In this document: positions 38,140 to 46,159 of the stretch, piece by piece
Position numbering within the stretch: the first letter of the stretch is position 1
Layout of the letters: each line of letters starts with the position of its first letter
NCBI RefSeq assembly: GCF_003003095.1
Contig: NZ_PVTT01000001.1
Coordinates: 1,178,001 to 1,242,000, forward strand
DNA length: 64,000 nt
Reading direction: 5' to 3'
From: Hasllibacter halocynthiae
GTDB lineage: Bacteria > Pseudomonadota > Alphaproteobacteria > Rhodobacterales > Rhodobacteraceae
Notes under the pieces: model-generated
Databases searched by the model: none
What the model was told of the DNA's origin: nothing
The model's input: the letters and a program-made list of their open reading frames with translations, nothing else
Position numbers and translations under genes: made by a program

Positions 38140-40365
38140 CTAGACCGCAGTCACCGTCCAGGCATCCCAGTCCGTCCATTCGTGGCCGTCATACGCCCGT
38201 ATGCGGAGGTCGCTGGAATCACCGGCATTCGCGTCGGCCTTGAAGTAGATATCGGCGAGCATCGTCGCGTCGAACTCGAACGGAGTGGCGGCATCGACGT
38301 AACGGGCCCCTTCCTCCTCCACGACGTAGAAGTTGGGGGGACCTTCTCGATCTTCTATTTGACAAAGGAGGAAAGGCGCGTCGTCTCGATGGGAGTAGGT
38401 GGCGACGGTATCGAGGCGGACCCACGAACCGGCGGCTAGGTCGAGATCCTCCACTGCCATGGTCGCAGGTTTCGCCGCCCTCTGGGTGGTGAGGTCGAAG
38501 GCGGACCAGGCGGACCAGTCCTGCCCGTCATAGGCCCTCATCCAGAGCGTCTGGGTGCCCGCATGGGCGTCGCCCTGCAGGCCCAGAAGCGCCGGCGGGA
38601 ACACCGAGGCCCCGCCCGAGGCGTCCCGCGCCACGCCCTCCACCAGCCAGTTGTGCCCGCCCGAGGGGTCGTAGATGCGGTAGTGCGTCGGCACGTCGCC
38701 ATCCGCGTCCGAGAAGGTCGCGAACGCCTCCAGCCCCAGCCGCTCGCCCGGCGCGAGCGTCACGTCGCGGACCGAAAGCTCGGGCACGTGGTTCGCCGCC
38801 CTCTGGGTGGTGAGGTCGAAGGCGGACCAGGCGGACCAGTCCTGCCCGTCATAGGCCCTCATCCAGAGCGTCTGGGTGCCCGCATGGGCGTCGCCCTGCA
38901 GGCCCAGAAGCGCCGGCGGGAACACCGAGGCCCCGCCCGAGGCGTCCCGCGCCACGCCCTCCACCAGCCAGTTGTGCCCGCCCGAGGGGTCGTAGATGCG
39001 GTAGTGCGTCGGTACGTCGCCATCCGCGTCCGAGAAGGTCGCGAACGCCTCCAGCCCCAGCCGCTCGCCCGGCGCGAGCGTCACGTCGCGGACCGAAAGC
39101 TCGGGCGCGTGGTTGGAGAGCTGGCTGCTGAGCGTCGCCAACAGGTTGTCCCCCCCCGATCCCTGTGGGTTCGAGAGGCGTATGGACGTCGCCCCGTCGA
39201 CATGGATCACGACGTCTCCATCGGCTTGCGAAACCGTCGTGGCGCGGATCTTCGATGCCGGAAGGGCCGAGAGATCGATCCGGTCTGTTCCGATCACGAA
39301 GTCGGTGATCGTGTCGTGCCCGTCGCCGTCCGCGAGGACGAACGTATCGGCCCCCTCCCCGCCTTCGAGGATATCGTCGCCGCCGCCGCCTGCAATGGTG
39401 TTGTCCGCGTCGTTTCCGATGATCGCGTCTGCGAAACGGGTGCCGTTCGCATTCTCTATGCTGGTCCCGAAGGCAATGCCGATATTGTTCGTCATGCCGT
39501 GGGTAGAGGAGTAGGCGCCGGGCCGCAGATCGATATGCGCGCCTTCGCGGACGGCCTCGCCCGAAAGGTCGAACGTGTCGGTGCCGCCGGCGTCGTATAT
39601 CGTCAGGACGGGCCCCTCGTTCACCTGGAAGTCGAAGACCGCGTCGATGCCGGGCGTCGCGCCGTAGCCGTAGGTCGTGTCCTCCGCGCGGGTCGCCGCG
39701 TTGGCGGCATAGCCGCCGAAGCGCCCGTCGAAGTTCCCAGCGGTCAGCGCGAGGATGTCGTAGACCATCGGCGTCTGGGGATACTGATAGCTCCAGCGTC
39801 CGTCCGCCTCCCGGAACCAATGCTCGGTGCCGGAGTCGTCCGATCCGGCGCGGAAATAGGACATGACGGTGTATCGATGCGTATCCTGACGGAATTCGGC
39901 GTCGTCCGCGTAGGTGATGCCGCCGCCGTCGCTGGCGTCGTACCGGCCAGGATGCCCGAGGCCGAGCGCGTGCAGGAACTCGTGCAGGATCGTGGTCACG
40001 CCGTAGCTGCCGTAGTCCAGGTTCTTGGACGCGTTGCTCGACCAGTTCTGGTCGAAATGGATGTCGGAGGATGCGATCCGGCCCGACGAGACGTAGTAGC
40101 TCGTCGAGGCATAGGTTCCTTTGCCCGCGCTGGCGTTGAACGAGATGTCGCCGCCCGTCCCGACGAGGCGGAAGTCGACGTCGATCAGCGCACCAACCTG
40201 TGCGACCGCCTGCTCGATCCACGCCCGGTGGGTGGCGTCCAGCGCGTTGCCGCGCGTGCTGACGTCCCCGTAGGAGTAGGTAAGCGCATCGCGCGCCCAA
40301 TGTAGGCCGCGCTGGGTCAGCGCGTCGGCGATTTGCTGGTCCGTGAATGCCTCGGGGCTCGGCAT
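38140..40365 (-). CDS. Serralysin-like RTX metalloprotease with C-terminal repeat domains
   Basis: A 741-residue protein. The zinc-protease domain (about 1-245) has His128-Glu129-x2-His132-x5-His138 (HEFLHALGLGHPGRYD) and a Met-turn at VMSYF (Met168), marking it as a metzincin near family M10B/M57. RTX calcium-binding repeats follow (GNDADNTIAGGGGDDILEGGEGAD, about 317-340). Three repeats of about 107 residues then fill 418-741; the first two are almost identical and the third is diverged. There is no N-terminal signal peptide, as expected for type I secretion, but no type I exporter lies beside it. The start at 40365 has GGGAGGG upstream. Probably an extracellular protease. Confidence 0.88.
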   Translation of the reverse strand: MPSPEAFTDQQIADALTQRGLHWARDALTYSYGDVSTRGNALDATHRAWIEQAVAQVGALIDVDFRLVGTGGDISFNASAGKGTYASTSYYVSSGRIASSDIHFDQNWSSNASKNLDYGSYGVTTILHEFLHALGLGHPGRYDASDGGGITYADDAEFRQDTHRYTVMSYFRAGSDDSGTEHWFREADGRWSYQYPQTPMVYDILALTAGNFDGRFGGYAANAATRAEDTTYGYGATPGIDAVFDFQVNEGPVLTIYDAGGTDTFDLSGEAVREGAHIDLRPGAYSSTHGMTNNIGIAFGTSIENANGTRFADAIIGNDADNTIAGGGGDDILEGGEGADTFVLADGDGHDTITDFVIGTDRIDLSALPASKIRATTVSQADGDVVIHVDGATSIRLSNPQGSGGDNLLATLSSQLSNHAPELSVRDVTLAPGERLGLEAFATFSDADGDVPTHYRIYDPSGGHNWLVEGVARDASGGASVFPPALLGLQGDAHAGTQTLWMRAYDGQDWSAWSAFDLTTQRAANHVPELSVRDVTLAPGERLGLEAFATFSDADGDVPTHYRIYDPSGGHNWLVEGVARDASGGASVFPPALLGLQGDAHAGTQTLWMRAYDGQDWSAWSAFDLTTQRAAKPATMAVEDLDLAAGSWVRLDTVATYSHRDDAPFLLCQIEDREGPPNFYVVEEEGARYVDAATPFEFDATMLADIYFKADANAGDSSDLRIRAYDGHEWTDWDAWTVTAV
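38471..39112. repeat. Tandem 321-bp duplication inside the RTX protease gene
   Basis: Copies at 38471-38791 and 38792-39112 differ at only two positions (38692 C versus 39013 T; 38786 A versus 39107 G), 319 of 321 bases identical by direct comparison. Each encodes one 107-residue repeat beginning near NHxPELSVRDVTLAPGERL. The unit is in frame, so copy-number change would keep the protein intact. A third, diverged copy lies downstream at about 38140-38470. Confidence 0.95.
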
Positions 40366-40490
40366 GGTCCCTCCCGTTCGGTCGATCGTGAGATTGAATT
40401 CTTCAGCGGTCGGGGGAGGCGATGCGCCGGCGCCCGATTGACGCCCCGGCGCCGCCCGGTAGTGTCGCGCTGCAAGCCAGGGGAGCGTGC

Positions 40491-41207
40491 ATGGACAAGA
40501 TCCGACCCGATGCCGCGGCGGCGCTCGAGGGCCTTCTCCACGATGGGATGCTGATCGCGGCTGGCGGCTTCGGCCTGTGCGGCATACCAGAGCTTCTCCT
40601 TGCCGCCATACGGGACGCGGGTACGAAGGATCTGACTTTCGCCTCCAACAATGCGGGGGTGGACGATTTCGGCATCGGCATCCTCTTGCGGACACGGCAA
40701 GTCAGGAAGATGCTTTCGTCCTACGTCGGCGAGAACGCGGAGTTCATGCGACAGTACCTGGCCGGAGAGCTCGAAATTGAGTTCAATCCTCAGGGAACCT
40801 TGGCCGAGCGGATGCGCGCGGGCGGAGCGGGCATCCCGGGCTTCTACACCAGGACCGGCGTCGGCACCCAGGTCGCCGAAGGCAAGGAGGTGAAGACCTT
40901 CGACGGCGAGGACTACATCCTCGAGCGGGGAATCGTCGCGGACCTCGCCATCGTGAAGGCCTGGAAGGCGGACGACACCGGCAACCTCGTGTTCCGCAAG
41001 ACGGCCCGCAACTTCAACGTCCCCGCCGCGAGCTGCGGGCGGATCTGCGTCGCCGAGGTCGAGCAGATCGTGCCCCGCGGCAGCCTCGATCCCGACACGA
41101 TCCACCTGCCCGGCATCTACGTGCACCGCCTCGTCCAGGGTGAGCACGAGAAGCGCATCGAGCAGCGCACCAACCGGCCCCGCGCGGCCGCCGGCAGCAC
41201 CGGATGA
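40491..41207 (+). CDS. scoA: 3-oxoacid CoA-transferase subunit A
   Basis: A 238-residue alpha subunit of a family I CoA-transferase, most like succinyl-CoA:3-ketoacid (acetoacetate) CoA-transferase. The signature [15 protein letters not shown] is at about residues 23-37, and the [12 protein letters not shown] segment follows. It activates acetoacetate with CoA from succinyl-CoA, feeding ketone bodies or polyhydroxybutyrate breakdown products into acetyl-CoA. GGGAG precedes the ATG. Its stop overlaps the start of a LOV-domain gene (ATGA), which separates it from subunit B. Confidence 0.93.
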   Translation: MDKIRPDAAAALEGLLHDGMLIAAGGFGLCGIPELLLAAIRDAGTKDLTFASNNAGVDDFGIGILLRTRQVRKMLSSYVGENAEFMRQYLAGELEIEFNPQGTLAERMRAGGAGIPGFYTRTGVGTQVAEGKEVKTFDGEDYILERGIVADLAIVKAWKADDTGNLVFRKTARNFNVPAASCGRICVAEVEQIVPRGSLDPDTIHLPGIYVHRLVQGEHEKRIEQRTNRPRAAAGSTG

Positions 41208-42283
41208 CCGACCCGAAACCTGCCTTGGGGGCGGTCATCGACGAGGCCTCCGCCGACCTCGCCTTCAGCCGGGCGACCGTCTCGATCGTGCTGACGAATC
41301 CGAACGTCGACGACAATCCGATCGTCTACATCAACGAGGCCTTCGAGGAGTTGACGGGCTACGCCAAGTCCGCCGTCGTCGGGCGCAACTGCCGCTTTCT
41401 GCAGGGCCCCGACACGGATCCGGCCGACGTGGCGCGCATCCGCGACGCGATCCGCGCGAGGGAAGAGGTGGCGATCGACCTTCTCAACTACCGCGCCGAC
41501 GGCGAGGCTTTCCTCAACCGCCTCCTCCTCGCGCCGGTCTTCGGAGAGGGGGGGCAGGTCCAGTACTTCCTCGGCCTTCAGAAGGAGATGACCGCCCGGG
41601 ACGTCGAGGACGCGGGAGGGCGCGCGGCCGCCGCCGACAGGATGCGGGCCGTCCAGTCGCGGGTGCGCGCGCATCTCGCGGGGGTGATCGACACGATCCT
41701 CGACCATCCCAACGCCGGTTGCTCGGAGAGGGAGCTCCTCTCCCTCAACCGGAGGATCGAGACGCTGCAGTTTCTCTACGAGGAGATGATCCGCCCCGCC
41801 CCCTTCGGCCGCAACGACGGGCGCGTGGCGCTGGGGGCCTACATCGCCCGCGTGGGCAACGCGCTCGCGCACGTGGAGGGGCGCCCCGGCATCCGGGTCA
41901 ACATCGCCTCCGTCGACCTGGCGGCGGGCGTCGACGTCTCGACCCGCCTCGGCCTCCTCGCGTCCGAGTTGCTGACGAACGCCCTTCGCCACGCCTTCGA
42001 GGGACGCGCCTTCGGCTCGGTCGAGCTGCGGGTCGTCACCCTCGCGCAGGGCGGGTTGCGGATGACCGTGGCGGACGACGGCATCGGCATCCCGGAGGGA
42101 GAGCCCTTTCCAGCAGGCGGCGCGCGGGGCGGTCGCATCGTGCGGCGGCTGATCGAGGGGATGGCCGCTTCGATCGCCGTCAGCCGCGGCCTCGCCGGAA
42201 CGGTCGTGACCGTCGATGTCGGCGCGGATGCCCTCGCCGGCGGAGGCGGCGCGCGCTGCGGCACCGTGACGGCCGGAGAGTAA
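41204..42283 (+). CDS. LOV-domain (blue-light) sensor with HWE/HisKA_2-like kinase region lacking the canonical His
   Basis: A 359-residue soluble protein. Residues 15-130 form a LOV domain with the flavin-adduct Cys63 in GRNCRFLQG and likely FMN contacts Asn95, Asn105 and Gln126. The C-terminal part has an ATPase domain with N-box [12 protein letters not shown] (Asn259) and DDGIGIPEG (291-299). In the dimerisation helix the expected motif (NHRVKN) reads QSRVRA, placing Ser152 where the phospho-acceptor His should be; His157 is five residues on. It starts 4 nt inside scoA and ends 10 nt before scoB. Possible roles are a light-gated pseudokinase or a kinase using another site. Codon use matches its neighbours. 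Confidence 0.88.
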   Translation: MTDPKPALGAVIDEASADLAFSRATVSIVLTNPNVDDNPIVYINEAFEELTGYAKSAVVGRNCRFLQGPDTDPADVARIRDAIRAREEVAIDLLNYRADGEAFLNRLLLAPVFGEGGQVQYFLGLQKEMTARDVEDAGGRAAAADRMRAVQSRVRAHLAGVIDTILDHPNAGCSERELLSLNRRIETLQFLYEEMIRPAPFGRNDGRVALGAYIARVGNALAHVEGRPGIRVNIASVDLAAGVDVSTRLGLLASELLTNALRHAFEGRAFGSVELRVVTLAQGGLRMTVADDGIGIPEGEPFPAGGARGGRIVRRLIEGMAASIAVSRGLAGTVVTVDVGADALAGGGGARCGTVTAGE

Positions 42284-42293
42284 GGAGAAGCCC

Positions 42294-42917
42294 ATGCCCT
42301 GGAACCGCGATCAGATGGCCGCCCGCGCCGCCGAGGAGCTGGAGGACGGCATGTACGTCAACCTCGGCATCGGCATCCCGACGCTGGTGGCGAACCATGT
42401 GGGCGACAAGGACATCACCCTGCAATCCGAGAACGGGATGCTGGGCATGGGCCCCTTCCCGGAAGAGGGCGAGGAGGATCCCGACCTCATCAACGCCGGC
42501 AAGCAGACCATCACGGAGCTGGACCGCACGGCCTATTTCGACAGCGCGACCTCCTTCGCGATGATCCGGGGCGGCAAGATCGCCGTCGCCGTCCTCGGCG
42601 CGATGGAGGTGGCCGAGAACGGCGATCTGGCGAACTGGATGATCCCCGGCAAGCTCGTGAAGGGCATGGGGGGGGCCATGGACCTCGTCGCGGGGGTCGG
42701 CAGGGTCGTAGTGGTCATGGACCACCAGAACAAGAAGGGCGAATCGAAGCTTCTGCGGACATGCACCCTGCCCCTGACCGGCAAGGGCGTGGTCGACCGG
42801 ATCGTCACGAACCTCGGTGTGCTCGACGTCGTCGGGGGCGGCCTCAGGATCGTCGAGACCGCGCCAGGCGTTTCGGAGGACGACGTCCGCGCCGCGACGG
42901 AGGCGCGGATCGTCTAG
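42294..42917 (+). CDS. scoB: 3-oxoacid CoA-transferase subunit B
   Basis: A 207-residue beta subunit completing the CoA-transferase encoded by scoA. The catalytic Glu46, which forms the glutamyl-CoA thioester, lies in [14 protein letters not shown]. The [22 protein letters not shown]-terminus and the [13 protein letters not shown]-like segment are typical. AAGGAG at good spacing precedes its ATG. Normally A and B genes are adjacent; here 1,086 nt including the LOV gene separate them. Confidence 0.95.
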   Translation: MPWNRDQMAARAAEELEDGMYVNLGIGIPTLVANHVGDKDITLQSENGMLGMGPFPEEGEEDPDLINAGKQTITELDRTAYFDSATSFAMIRGGKIAVAVLGAMEVAENGDLANWMIPGKLVKGMGGAMDLVAGVGRVVVVMDHQNKKGESKLLRTCTLPLTGKGVVDRIVTNLGVLDVVGGGLRIVETAPGVSEDDVRAATEARIV

Positions 42918-43028
42918 ACACGTCGCGCCGGCTGGCGCGTGGCGGCGGCGGGACGGATGAGGCGCGTCGCCGGTGCGGCGGGTTCCAGGGGGCCTTCCGG
43001 ATCGGTGCGCCGAAGCCGACTAGGGCCG

Positions 43029-43835
43029 TCAGCCGCCGCTGACCGGAACGACGAACGCGCAGCCGTCGGACGGAAGCTCGGGCGGCGTCGCGCAGAGGAG
43101 GCGGGCGACCCGCCAGGCGGCGAGGACCTTCGGGACATAGGTGCGCGTCTCGGCGAAGGGGGGCACGCCGCCATGGTCGTCGACCGCCCCCTCCCCCGCG
43201 TTGTAGGCGGCGAGCGCCAGCACGGCGTCCCCGTCGAACCGGCGCATCAGCCAGTCGAGATAGGCGATGCCGCCGCGGACGTTCTCGGACGGGTCGAAGG
43301 GGTCGGCGACGCCGAACCGCTCCGCCGTCGCGGGGATGAGCTGCATCAGCCCCTGCGCCCCGGCGCCGCTGACCGCTTCGGCGCGCCCCGCGGATTCGGT
43401 CGCCATCACCGCGAGCGCCAGCGCCGGGGAAACGCGGGTGCCGGCGGAATGCAGGAGGAGCGGTCCCCCGTGCGCCGCCGCCATGCGTCCCAGCGCCTGT
43501 GCGGACGGCGCGCGGAGCGGGCCGCCCTCGACGGCCCTGACCGCGGCGTCGAACCGCCCGGCGGTGGCGGCACGCGCGGGGTCGACCGCCGTCCAGAACC
43601 ACCCCGCGGCCTGCTGGCGCGAGGGCGCCGGGGCCGCCGGGGCCGGCGCGGCGGCCTCGGGCGGTGCGGGGACGATCTGGACCGTGATCCGCCGGGCGAC
43701 GCCGGCCGCCGGCAGCCCCACGCGCCTGGCGCTGAATTCGGGGAACGCGGATGGCTCGGCCCCGAGGGGCCCGGGCGAGGACGCGCCCAGCACCACGGCG
43801 AGGGCGAGGGCCTTTCCGGTCGAGATTGCGTCCAT
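43029..43835 (-). CDS. Lytic transglycosylase (SLT domain)
   Basis: A 268-residue periplasmic murein lytic transglycosylase. A signal peptide (about 1-26) is followed by an Ala/Pro-rich linker and a C-terminal goose-lysozyme-like SLT domain. The domain has the catalytic Glu in AVMATESAGRAEAVS, the GAQGLMQLIPATAERFGV motif and AYNAGEGAV. It cleaves peptidoglycan to make 1,6-anhydro ends. The start at 43835 is chosen for the signal peptide; 43856 and 43943 are in-frame alternatives. Its neighbour on the other strand is the Tad pilus locus, whose assembly needs local wall opening; that link is inference. Confidence 0.88.
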   Translation of the reverse strand: MDAISTGKALALAVVLGASSPGPLGAEPSAFPEFSARRVGLPAAGVARRITVQIVPAPPEAAAPAPAAPAPSRQQAAGWFWTAVDPARAATAGRFDAAVRAVEGGPLRAPSAQALGRMAAAHGGPLLLHSAGTRVSPALALAVMATESAGRAEAVSGAGAQGLMQLIPATAERFGVADPFDPSENVRGGIAYLDWLMRRFDGDAVLALAAYNAGEGAVDDHGGVPPFAETRTYVPKVLAAWRVARLLCATPPELPSDGCAFVVPVSGG

Positions 43836-44209
43836 CTCGTAGCCCCATTCGACCATATCGCGGCCGTTCCGGCCGGCTTCCTGTTCGATCCTGCCGGTTC
43901 GAGGTCGGATCGCGCAACATTCGGCGTCGTATGCTCGCTTCATAGCGCCTGCAGCGCCACAGTTGGGCCGGATCGTGGCCGATAGGCTGGTTTGCCCTGC
44001 GTTTGCAGGCGCAGGCCTGCTGGAAGATGGCTCGCCGCGCCCTCTGGGGACTTGAAGACACCCCAAACCGGTTTCGCCCTTGCCCCGATCGCGCCCAATT
44101 CGGCCGGAATACCTTCCCCATCGCCGAGTGGCGGGGCCCCGGAAAGGTCGGTCCGCAACGCCGAACGGAGATGAGTGAAACCGAACTTTTCCCGTGGAAG
44201 GAACCCCAC
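43836..44209. promoter_or_regulatory. 374-nt divergent region between transglycosylase and first pilin
   Basis: No coding frame is convincing here. A CCTGC-GTTT-GCAGG hairpin lies at about 43995-44008. The region must hold the promoter of the strongly expressed pilin gene and that of the transglycosylase. I could not identify a clear -35/-10, sigma-54 or CtrA element. Confidence 0.5.
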
Positions 44210-44452
44210 ATGCAGTTCTTCAAGCTCGCCAACCGCTTCGCCCGTGACGAAGACGGCGCCGTCACCGTCGACTGGGTCGTGCTGACCGCCGCCATCGTGG
44301 GCCTCGGCATCGCCGTCGGCGCCTCGATCCGCTCGGGCGTTCAGAAACTGACGACCGACGCGACCAACGAAATTACCGGATACGAAATCAACACCGATGA
44401 GTTCCCCGGGTCCGGCGGCAACGGCGGCGGCGGCGAAGGCGGCGGCGAGTAA
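44210..44452 (+). CDS. Flp-type pilin 1
   Basis: An 80-residue prepilin. A 16-residue leader ends in Gly16 and is followed by the hydrophobic helix AVTVDWVVLTAAIVGLGIAV. The cleavage site G|AVTVDW parallels the Flp site G|xxxxEY, with Asp at mature +5 and Trp at +6. A Gly/Glu-rich tail closes the protein (from about residue 65). AAGGAA precedes the ATG at 44210. Residues 12-28 are identical in the second pilin at 44713. A hairpin follows the gene. Confidence 0.88.
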   Translation: MQFFKLANRFARDEDGAVTVDWVVLTAAIVGLGIAVGASIRSGVQKLTTDATNEITGYEINTDEFPGSGGNGGGGEGGGE

Positions 44453-44460
44453 CGTTTGAT

Positions 44461-44488
44461 GCCCTGCCCTGCTCCGCAGCGGCAGGGC
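44461..44488 (+). terminator. Hairpin after pilin 1 (partial terminator or attenuator)
   Basis: GCCCTGCC (44461-44468) pairs with GGCAGGGC (44481-44488), with CTGC/GCAG pairing inside the loop. There is no long T run, so it may only attenuate or protect the pilin mRNA 3' end. Confidence 0.55.
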
Positions 44489-44712
44489 ATCCTTGCAGTA
44501 TCTCAGGCGTGATAGGGTACGTGAGCACCCCATACCGCCCCCTCCGGCCGTAATCACGGCCTGCGGACATCGAACATCACAGGGGCGGCCGCTCGCGCCG
44601 AGATATGCCCCGGCGAGATGAGTAACAGCCAGCCGAAGCGGCCCGACCGTTCGGATGCGGACAGAGCAAGCAGCGGGCCCAGACGCCGGGGTACGAAAGA
44701 CAGAGGATCGAC

Positions 44713-44913
44713 GTGAAACGCAGCAGCCATCTCCACCGCTTCCTTCGCGACGAGGACGGCGCCGTGACCGTCGACTGGGTCGTCCTGACCGCAGCTGTCG
44801 CCTTCATCTGCATCGCCGTGGGCCTCGCGCTGCGGCCCGCGCTCGCCGACCTGACGGGGGACACGAACGGGGTGATGCTGGCATACGACATCGAGACCGA
44901 ATTCGAAGAGTAG
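44713..44913 (+). CDS. Flp-type pilin 2
   Basis: A 66-residue prepilin starting at a GTG with AGAGGA upstream. The leader is again 16 residues ending in Gly16, followed by AVTVDWVVLTAAVAFICIAVG. It shares the RDEDGAVTVDWVVLTAA block with pilin 1 but differs elsewhere and lacks the Gly-rich tail. It could be a second major or a minor pilin. The 260-nt gap before it holds the first hairpin and a GGCCGT-AATC-ACGGCC inverted repeat (44546-44561). Confidence 0.87.
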   Translation: MKRSSHLHRFLRDEDGAVTVDWVVLTAAVAFICIAVGLALRPALADLTGDTNGVMLAYDIETEFEE

Positions 44914-44924
44914 CTCAGGTCGGC

Positions 44925-44989
44925 CGGGCCGCTGAAGGGCCCGCCAAGCCGCAGGAAGGGCCGCGCCATCCGGAAGGGGCGCGGTCCTT
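44925..44989 (+). terminator. Strong hairpins between pilin 2 and cpaB
   Basis: A six-base-pair stem CGGGCC/GGCCCG (44925-44943) is followed by a 12-base-pair stem, AAGGGCCGCGCC (44956-44967) with GGCGCGGTCCTT (44978-44989), containing one G-U pair. There is no T run. It probably limits readthrough into the pilus-assembly genes. Confidence 0.6.
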
Positions 44990-45126
44990 GGCATATGGGG
45001 ATCCCGTTCCGCCACCGCCGGAGCCACGCCCCGCGCCCGCACCCTGCCCGCCGCAACGCCGCCCCATTCACCGTTCACGAACGGGCGACAGTCCACCCAT
45101 AATTCCCGAATCGAAAGGCCAAAACC

Positions 45127-46002
45127 ATGCGACTCATCTTCGGTCTGGTGCTTCTCGCCGGGCTCGGCCTGGCTGGGTTCGCCGTCTATCTGGCCAAGGG
45201 CACCTTCGGGCAGTCCGCCGCCGAGGCCAGCGCCCTCAGGGACGAGGTCGTCGCCCTGCGGGGGCGGATGTCCACCATGGCCCCGGTCTTCGTCGCCGGC
45301 CGCGACCTCGCCTACGGCGACCGCCTGACCGAGGACGACGTGCGCGTGATCCTCTGGCCGGAGGAGGAGATCCCCGGCGACGCCTTCCGCATCGTGGACG
45401 GCGAGAACGACCTCTTCGCCGGCGAGGACCGCCGCACGGTCCTCTTCGCGATGGTCGAGGGCGAGCCGATGCTTCCCGCGAAGCTGACCGCGCCCGGCGA
45501 GGACGCGGGCCTCGTCGCGCGCCTGACGCCGGGCCACCGCGCCTTCGCGATCCCGGTCGACGCGGCGTCGGGCGTGTCGGGCTTCCTCCGCCCCGGCGAC
45601 CGTGTGGACGTCTACTGGTCCGGCAGCGTCAACGGCGAGACCGAATCGGGCGCCTCGGGCGACGTGACGCGGCTGATCGAATCGAACGTGCTCATCGTCG
45701 CGGTGGACCAGGACGACGGCGCCGACCGCACCTCCGCCCGCTTGGCGCGGACGGTGACGGTCGAGGCCCTGCCCCGCACGGTCGCCGCGCTGACGCAGGC
45801 CCAGGCGACGGGCCGGCTGACCCTGTCCCTCGTCGGCATCTACGACGACACGGTCGCCGAGCGGATCGAGATCGACCAGCAGGAGCTTCTCGACATCCGC
45901 GAGGTGCGCGAGGTCGCCCGTCCGGCGCGCGCGCAGGTCTGCACCATCCGTACCCGCCGGGGCGGCAGCACCGTCGAGGTTCCGGTGGCCTGTCCGGAAT
46001 GA
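45127..46002 (+). CDS. cpaB: Flp pilus assembly protein CpaB/RcpC
   Basis: A 291-residue periplasmic protein with an N-terminal membrane anchor (about 3-22) and a SAF/RcpC domain. Visible blocks are VFVAGRDLAYGDRLTEDDVRVILWP, AMVEGEPMLPAKLT and FAIPVDAASGVSGFLRPGDRVDVYW. CpaB helps organise the secretin channel. AAAGG precedes the ATG. It is the first assembly gene after the two pilins. Confidence 0.93.
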   Translation: MRLIFGLVLLAGLGLAGFAVYLAKGTFGQSAAEASALRDEVVALRGRMSTMAPVFVAGRDLAYGDRLTEDDVRVILWPEEEIPGDAFRIVDGENDLFAGEDRRTVLFAMVEGEPMLPAKLTAPGEDAGLVARLTPGHRAFAIPVDAASGVSGFLRPGDRVDVYWSGSVNGETESGASGDVTRLIESNVLIVAVDQDDGADRTSARLARTVTVEALPRTVAALTQAQATGRLTLSLVGIYDDTVAERIEIDQQELLDIREVREVARPARAQVCTIRTRRGGSTVEVPVACPE

Positions 46003-46159
46003 GCCTTTCTACCACGGGTTGTTGCCCGATCGGCACGCATGCCGAACCCCGGGGGCGCGGCATCTATGTGAAAAGACCGCGCTTCGGGCAGGATGACAGC
46101 GAGCGCGGACATGAGATCCCGCCAAAGAGCAGAACTCGATCCGAAGAGGCAGGTCGACC

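Noticed and set aside
44171-44209. In-frame upstream ATG for pilin 1
   Set aside because: It would make a 29-residue leader. The ATG at 44210 has AAGGAA at good spacing and gives a 16-residue leader equal to that of pilin 2.
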